Positions 19,065 to 23,185 of a DNA stretch of 23,185 nt are shown here, piece by piece. The stretch lies in the NCBI GenBank assembly GCA_003427395.1, contig BFEA01000220.1, forward strand, positions 602,908 to 626,092, in the 5' to 3' direction. The notes under the pieces are model-generated. The model was given only the letters and a program-made list of their open reading frames with translations. It ran no database searches and was not told the origin of the DNA. How positions within the stretch are numbered: the first letter of the stretch is position 1; every line of letters starts with the position of its first letter. Origin of the DNA: Chara braunii (Eukaryota > Streptophyta > Charophyceae > Charales > Characeae). The translations under genes were made by a program, and so were the position numbers.

Positions 19065-19962
19065 TCCACATGGTACAAATCGACATTATGGTCAATTGAA
19101 AAGAATTCATCCAAAGATCTTGAAAGACAGTTTCACGCCTTTTTATTGAGAGGGGACCATGACACCCAAAATATCATTCCTAGAGTGGCATGGGATACTC
19201 TCATCCAACCGAAAGCAAAATGAGGTATTGGATTACTGGATCCGCTTCTTCAATGCCAAGCATTGAGACTCCAATATATCAAATGACTTATAACTAGAAG
19301 ATATCTCTCATGGCAACCCTTGGTACTGAAGCAGATCAGGAGACTAGCCCCATCTACTTGAAATCAAAAAAAAAATTGAAAGGTGTGATTAAATATGTCA
19401 GGAATTTGCCTAACAATCTGGATCAAATAACATCATCTATCCCTCTAGCATGATTGCTGCTTCTCAAAAAGGAAAGGGATCTCATGGAAGCAGACTGGGT
19501 AGGGGTTATTCAATTAGGAGCGGTTATAGTGATAGGACAAATCCTCGAGATCCATCAGGGAGGGACAATAGTTAACATATGTAGAGTGTATAAAGAAAGA
19601 TCACTCAATCCCTCCATTGAACGAAATAAAGTAGGTCTTTTTCCTGAATCCACGATGTACAGGATTAGAGTTCTGTATTTTTCATCAACCAAAAGTTGGA
19701 AAGCCTTCCTCCCTGAAGTCTCAGTTGCTGAGCTACCACTGGACCCTCTGAACTAGGTATGGAGAACTAATAGAAGAAGTAACCCTCGGAGATTGCACCC
19801 ACTCACAATTAAGGCTTCATACTGCATCCTTCGTCCAAAAATAGACGTCGTAACTGTCTTGAAGGACAGATGGGCGAGACACCTTAACTTTCACCTTGAT
19901 CGACTCACGCCGGTCAAATGGTACAAGGGTTTTAAGGAAAGACCGACACAATTTGTTGTTAT
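19065..19962 (+). pseudogene. LINE copy 2 RT thumb/connection, truncated before zf-RVT
   Basis: Resumes after the MITE with STWYKSTLWSIEKNSSKD, LERQFHAFLLRGDHD and IIPRVAWDTLIQPKAK, matching copy 1 (QRQLAAFLWRRNHE, ISRVAWLTIIQPKSK). Later pieces are LPLDPLN and IKASYCILRPKIDVVTV, then DRWARHLNFHLDRLTPVKWY and ERPTQFVVM. The copy 1 counterparts are RMLRPKINIKDKI and RPAKIASLQW. Homology ends near 19960, so the zinc-binding domain and 3' UTR are missing. Stops and frameshifts are frequent. Confidence 0.75.
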
Positions 19963-20160
19963 GGAAAATCTGACAGAATGGGAGGACTGGCGGGCACTGC
20001 TTTTGGGACATTGGTCTGCTGTTATGGAATCTCCGAGGGTTACTTCTTCTATTAGTTCTCCGAGGATTTTCATGAGTTAGGTTGTTCATGGTGAAACCAC
20101 ATAGTAAACTAAGTTTTCAACTTTTCATATCAAACATGATCTTGAAACACATGTGTATTA
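19963..20160. other. Unassigned spacer between LINE copy 2 and the 81-bp array
   Basis: About 200 bp with no homology to the LINE or to the array unit that I can see. Confidence 0.3.
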
Positions 20161-21988
20161 AGCTACCCGAAAATCATGAAGCATCCTGAAGTAGCTTGAA
20201 CAATGGCCACAAGAGTTGCTTTCATGGTCTTCGGGACGTTCATCACTTCGGAATGCTTTATGGTTTTCGGGTATTTTGAACAAATAGTCATAAGGGTTGC
20301 TTTCATGGTGTTCAAGACGTTCATCACTTCGGGATGCTTCATGATTTTTGGATATTTTGAACAAATGGCCATAAGGGTTGTTTCCATGGTCTTTGGGACG
20401 TTCATCACTTCTCAATGCTTTATGATTTTCAGGTAAGAACCCTTATGGCATCTCAAAGTTACCCGCGTCCCGAAGACCATGAAAACAATCTTTATGACCA
20501 TTTATTCAAGCTACCCGAAAATCATGAAGCATCCCGAAGTGATGAATGTCCCGAAGACCATGAAAGCAACCCTTGTCGCCATCTGTTTCAGCTACCCAAA
20601 AATCATGAAGCAACCCGAAGTGATGAACATCCCGAAGACCATGAAAGCAACCCTTATGACCATCAGTTCTAGCTACCAAAAAATCATGAACCGTCCTAAA
20701 GGGATGAACGTCCCGAAGATCGTGAAAGCAACCCTTATGGTCATCTGTTCAAGCTACTCGAAAATCATGAAGCATCCCGAAGTGATGAACGTCCCGAAGT
20801 CCATGAAAACAATCTTCATGGTCATCTGTTCAAGCTTTCCGAAAATGATCATAAGGATTGTTTTCATGGTCTTCGAGACGTTCATCACTTTGGGACGCTT
20901 CATGATTTCAGGTATTTGGAACAGATGGTCATAAGAGTTGCTTTCATGATCTTCGGGACGTTCATAACTTCGAGATACTTCATGATTTTCAGGTAGCAAA
21001 CCTTATGGCATCCCGAAGCTATCCGAAAATCATGAAGCATTCCGAAGTGATGAACATCCCGAAGACCATGAAAGCAACCCTTATAGCCATCTCTTCCGGC
21101 TAGCCAAAAATCATGAAGCAACCTGAAGTGATGAACACCCCGAAGACCATGAAAGCAACCCTTATGACCATCTGTTCTAGCTACCCGAAAATCGTGAAGC
21201 ATCCCGAAGTGATGAACGTCCCGAATATTATGAAAGCAACCCTTATGACCATTTGTTCAAGCTACCCGAAAATCATGAAGCATCCCGAAGTGATGAACGT
21301 CACGAAGTCTATGAAAGCAACCTTTGTGGCCATCTGTTCAAGCTACCCGAAAATCATGAAGCACCCCGAAGTAATGAACGTCCTGAAGTCCATGCAGGCA
21401 ACTCTTATGGCCATTCGTTCAAGCCACCCGAAAATCATGAAATATCACAAAGTGATGAACGCCCCGAAGACCATAAAGGCAACCCTTACGACAATCTGTT
21501 CAAGCTATCCGAAAATCATGAAGCATCCCGAAGTGATGAACGTCTCGTAGACCATGAAAGCAACCGTTATGACCATCTTTTCAAGCTACCCGAAAATCAT
21601 GAAGCCTCCCGAAGTTATGAACGCGCTGAAGACCATGAAAGCAAGCCTTATGGTCATCTGTTCAAGCTATCCGAAAATAATGAAGCATCTTGAAGTGATG
21701 AACGTCCTGAAGACCATGAAAGCAACCTTTATGACCATCTGTTCAAACGACCCGAAAATCATGAAGCATCCCGAAGTGGTGAACGTTCCGAAGACCATGA
21801 AAGAAACCCTTATGGTCATTTGTTCAAGTGATCCAAAAATCATGAAGCATCTCGAAGTGACGAACGCCCCGAAGACCATGAAAGAAACCCTTATGGTCAT
21901 TTGTTCAAGCGATCCGAAAATCATGAAGCATCCCGAAGTGATGAACGCCCCGAAGACCATGAAAGCAACCCTTATGGCTATCTGTTTG
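20161..21988. repeat. Array of 81-bp units in alternating orientation blocks
   Basis: The unit starts AGCTACCCGAAAATCATGAA and continues through GCATCCCGAAGTGATGAACG, CCCGAAGACCATGAAAG and CAACCCTTATGACCATCTGT. Forward units begin at 20509, 20590, 20671, 20752 and 20833. After an inverted block they begin at 21017, 21098, 21179, 21260, 21341, 21422, 21503, 21584, 21665, 21746, 21827 and 21908. Every spacing within a block is exactly 81 bp. Reverse-complement units occupy about 20192-20433 (three units) and about 20846-20997 (about two). A partial forward unit opens the array at 20161-20191. Units differ by scattered substitutions, almost never by indels. Confidence 0.9.
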
Positions 21989-22497
21989 GGCAAACAACCA
22001 ACAACTATGATGGAAACAACATGGGCAATGAGAAATCCGCAACTTTTCAAATGTGTGCTGAAGATTGAGAATAAGAGTGAAGAAAACATGAGCAATGAAA
22101 AATAAGTGGGTCTAAGTTGCATATATAATATATGTCTGATGAAAATTATATCTGTTGTTAACCTTCTTTCGGGTCCCCTTGGGTCTCGTCAAAAGCAAAA
22201 CTGGGTAATGCTCCCAGATAGATACATAACCGGGTAGACTGTGAGGACCCAAGCCTTGTCTTTTTTTCATCAGAATATCAAGCCTTGAACACTGGGTCCT
22301 TCAAAAAAAAAAAAAAAAAAACACACTCGAGGTTCATATGTCACCACAACTTTGAGGAAAACCCATGTTTAACAAAACGGAAAAGCTTGTTGAAAAAAAA
22401 AAAGAAGGTTTTTATAGAAATTTTGAGGATAGTCATTGTTATGGTTATAAGAAGACGTATCCCCAATGGAACTGCGAAGACAATGAAACAGAAAAAG
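21989..22497. other. Unassigned stretch after the array
   Basis: No gene recognised. Contains an inverted pair CTTGGGTCTC (about 22175) and GAGGACCCAAG (about 22242), an A20 tract at about 22302-22321 and an A-rich tract near 22394. Confidence 0.3.
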
Positions 22498-22910
22498 GGC
22501 CCAGCATGCAGGGGCCCCTGCATGCATACATTGCATAGGGAGGGGCGCATGCATAGAGGGCCCCCCATATACGTAGGGGGTCCACTATATGCATATAGGG
22601 CAGTTTACATGAGGTCCCAAGAGGGGGCCCTGCAAGGATCCCCGCATATGGGGGGGGCACTGCATGCATATCTAGAGGGGGGCCCATGCATGCATGGGTA
22701 TGCCCATATGAGGGGCCCCGACATGTATGGGCCCCTATGCACAGGGGAACCCCTTTAACCATTCCTCCAATTCCTATATGTCAATATGGGCCGGCCCGCT
22801 ATGTGAGGCATTTATGGGGCCCCGCGCATAGGGGTCCCTCATGCTTGCATGACCTCTACACATGCATTTCTCTTGGGGGGGTTGCATGCATGGGGGGCCC
22901 CAATCAGGGT
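22498..22910. repeat. Palindrome-rich GC island
   Basis: About 400 bp built from G-run/C-run blocks (GGGGCCCC, GGGCCC, GGGGTCCC) alternating with ATGCAT, GCATGC, CATATG and ACATGT-type palindromes. There are about 15 irregular modules of 15-45 bp. The Gly/Pro/Met/His-rich frames across it on both strands are by-products of this composition. Confidence 0.75.
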
Positions 22911-22911
22911 T

Positions 22912-22964
22912 GTCGAGCCCTGGCCCCGGGGGCCCGGCGGGGGTCCCGGGGGCCAGGGGTCGAC
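22912..22964. repeat. GC-rich inverted repeat with about 20-bp arms
   Basis: Left arm GTCGAGCCCTGGCCCCGGG (22912-22930) pairs with right arm CCCGGGGGCCAGGGGTCGAC (22945-22964), apart from a one- or two-base slip. A third partial copy, CCCCTGGCCCGGG, follows immediately at about 22966-22978. Confidence 0.7.
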
Positions 22965-22979
22965 ACCCCTGGCCCGGGC

Positions 22980-23034
22980 AAAAAAATAAATAAAAATAAA
23001 TAAATAAATAAATAAATATATATATATATATATA
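22980..23034 (+). repeat. (AAAT)n and (AT)n microsatellite
   Basis: A-rich AAAT repeats run into (TA)n. They sit between two GC-rich hairpins. Confidence 0.85.
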
Positions 23035-23096
23035 AGGGGGTGCGCAATCGCAGCCTGCACCCCCTGGGCCAAACTGCAATATTGCAGTTTTGGCCC
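23035..23096. repeat. Two adjacent hairpins
   Basis: AGGGGGTGC (23035-23043) pairs perfectly with GCACCCCCT (23057-23065). Immediately after, 23066-23096 is a 31-bp near-perfect palindrome, GGGCCAAACTGCAA / TTGCAGTTTTGGCCC, with one extra base in one arm. Confidence 0.8.
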
Positions 23097-23185
23097 AACC
23101 TCAGGCCCCCCTCAGGGCTACACCCCCCTCTCGTGAGCCCGGGGTAGTGCGGGTGTGGGGCCGGGGGCGGAGCCCAGCGGGGTGC
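23097..23185. other. GC-rich end of window
   Basis: C-run and G-run sequence continuing the island style. Nothing else is recognised. Confidence 0.3.

Larger units (their letters stand above)
12325..19962 (+). mobile_element. LINE copy 2: near full-length but decayed, with nested insertions
   Basis: Same family as the minus-strand copy. It runs in order: ORF1 (about 12325-14306), a short inter-ORF region, ORF2 endonuclease (15122-about 15880), linker (about 15880-16525), a 1.1-kb insert, RT (about 17619-18650), a MITE (18718-19054), RT thumb/connection (19065-19760) and the start of the C-terminal domain. Homology to copy 1 ends within RPTQFVVM at about 19960, before zf-RVT. The 81-bp array follows 200 bp later, so the 3' end is lost. 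Nonsense codons, frameshifts and altered catalytic residues show an old copy, and the nested insertions postdate it. Confidence 0.85.

Noticed and set aside
20161-21988. Regular repeats that could suggest a CRISPR array
   Set aside because: Units are contiguous 81-bp tandem copies without unique spacers, they flip orientation, and the context is a plant LINE-rich region.
22285-23098. Long Gly/Pro/Met/His-rich ORFs on both strands
   Set aside because: They are translations of the palindromic G/C-run island and appear on both strands in several frames; no domain or codon signal.
1-23185. tRNA genes or SINE pol III promoters
   Set aside because: A few GGTTCG words occur, but none sits in a B-box with a cloverleaf or A-box at the right distance.

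Overview
The window looks like TE-dense nuclear DNA of a land plant. The main evidence is two copies of one L1-type LINE family whose second ORF ends in a plant-type zf-RVT domain (CxxC...HxxxxC after the reverse transcriptase). Long A/T tracts, MITE-like elements, minisatellites and many stop codons agree with this. I cannot name the species. No intact host gene, rRNA, tRNA or CRISPR array could be recognised. One ambiguous base (n) lies at 5273.

Layout. 1-665: the right part of an AT-rich, CGAAC/GTTCG-ended DNA element, followed by a 34-bp inverted repeat (764-840). 841-2930: unassigned sequence with one weak candidate exon on the minus strand. 2940-3420: a degenerate minisatellite of about 71 bp. 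3421-5151: unassigned sequence with A/T tracts. 5152-9165 (minus): LINE copy 1, 5'-truncated, with a poly(A) tail, 3' UTR, zf-RVT, RT and linker, all broken by frameshifts. 9166-9848: poly-T tracts with a repeated 38-bp module. 9849-10548: a tandem duplication of about 350 bp. 10680-10870: a purine tract. About 12325-19960 (plus): LINE copy 2, older and more decayed, with ORF1, endonuclease, linker, RT and thumb. It is interrupted by a retroposon-like insert of about 1.1 kb (about 16526-17618) and a MITE of 337 bp (18718-19054). 20161-21988: an array of 81-bp units with orientation flips. 22498-23096: a GC-rich island of short palindromes and hairpins.

The most interesting signal is at the LINE 3' end. 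LINE copy 1 and the 1.1-kb insert inside LINE copy 2 share a 3' tail of about 100 bp, and each ends in a stem-loop just before its A-rich tail. The loop is identical in 11 nt while the stem sequences differ yet still pair. An upstream hairpin also shows a compensatory change. This fits a 3' RNA recognition structure for target-primed reverse transcription that a non-autonomous partner has acquired.
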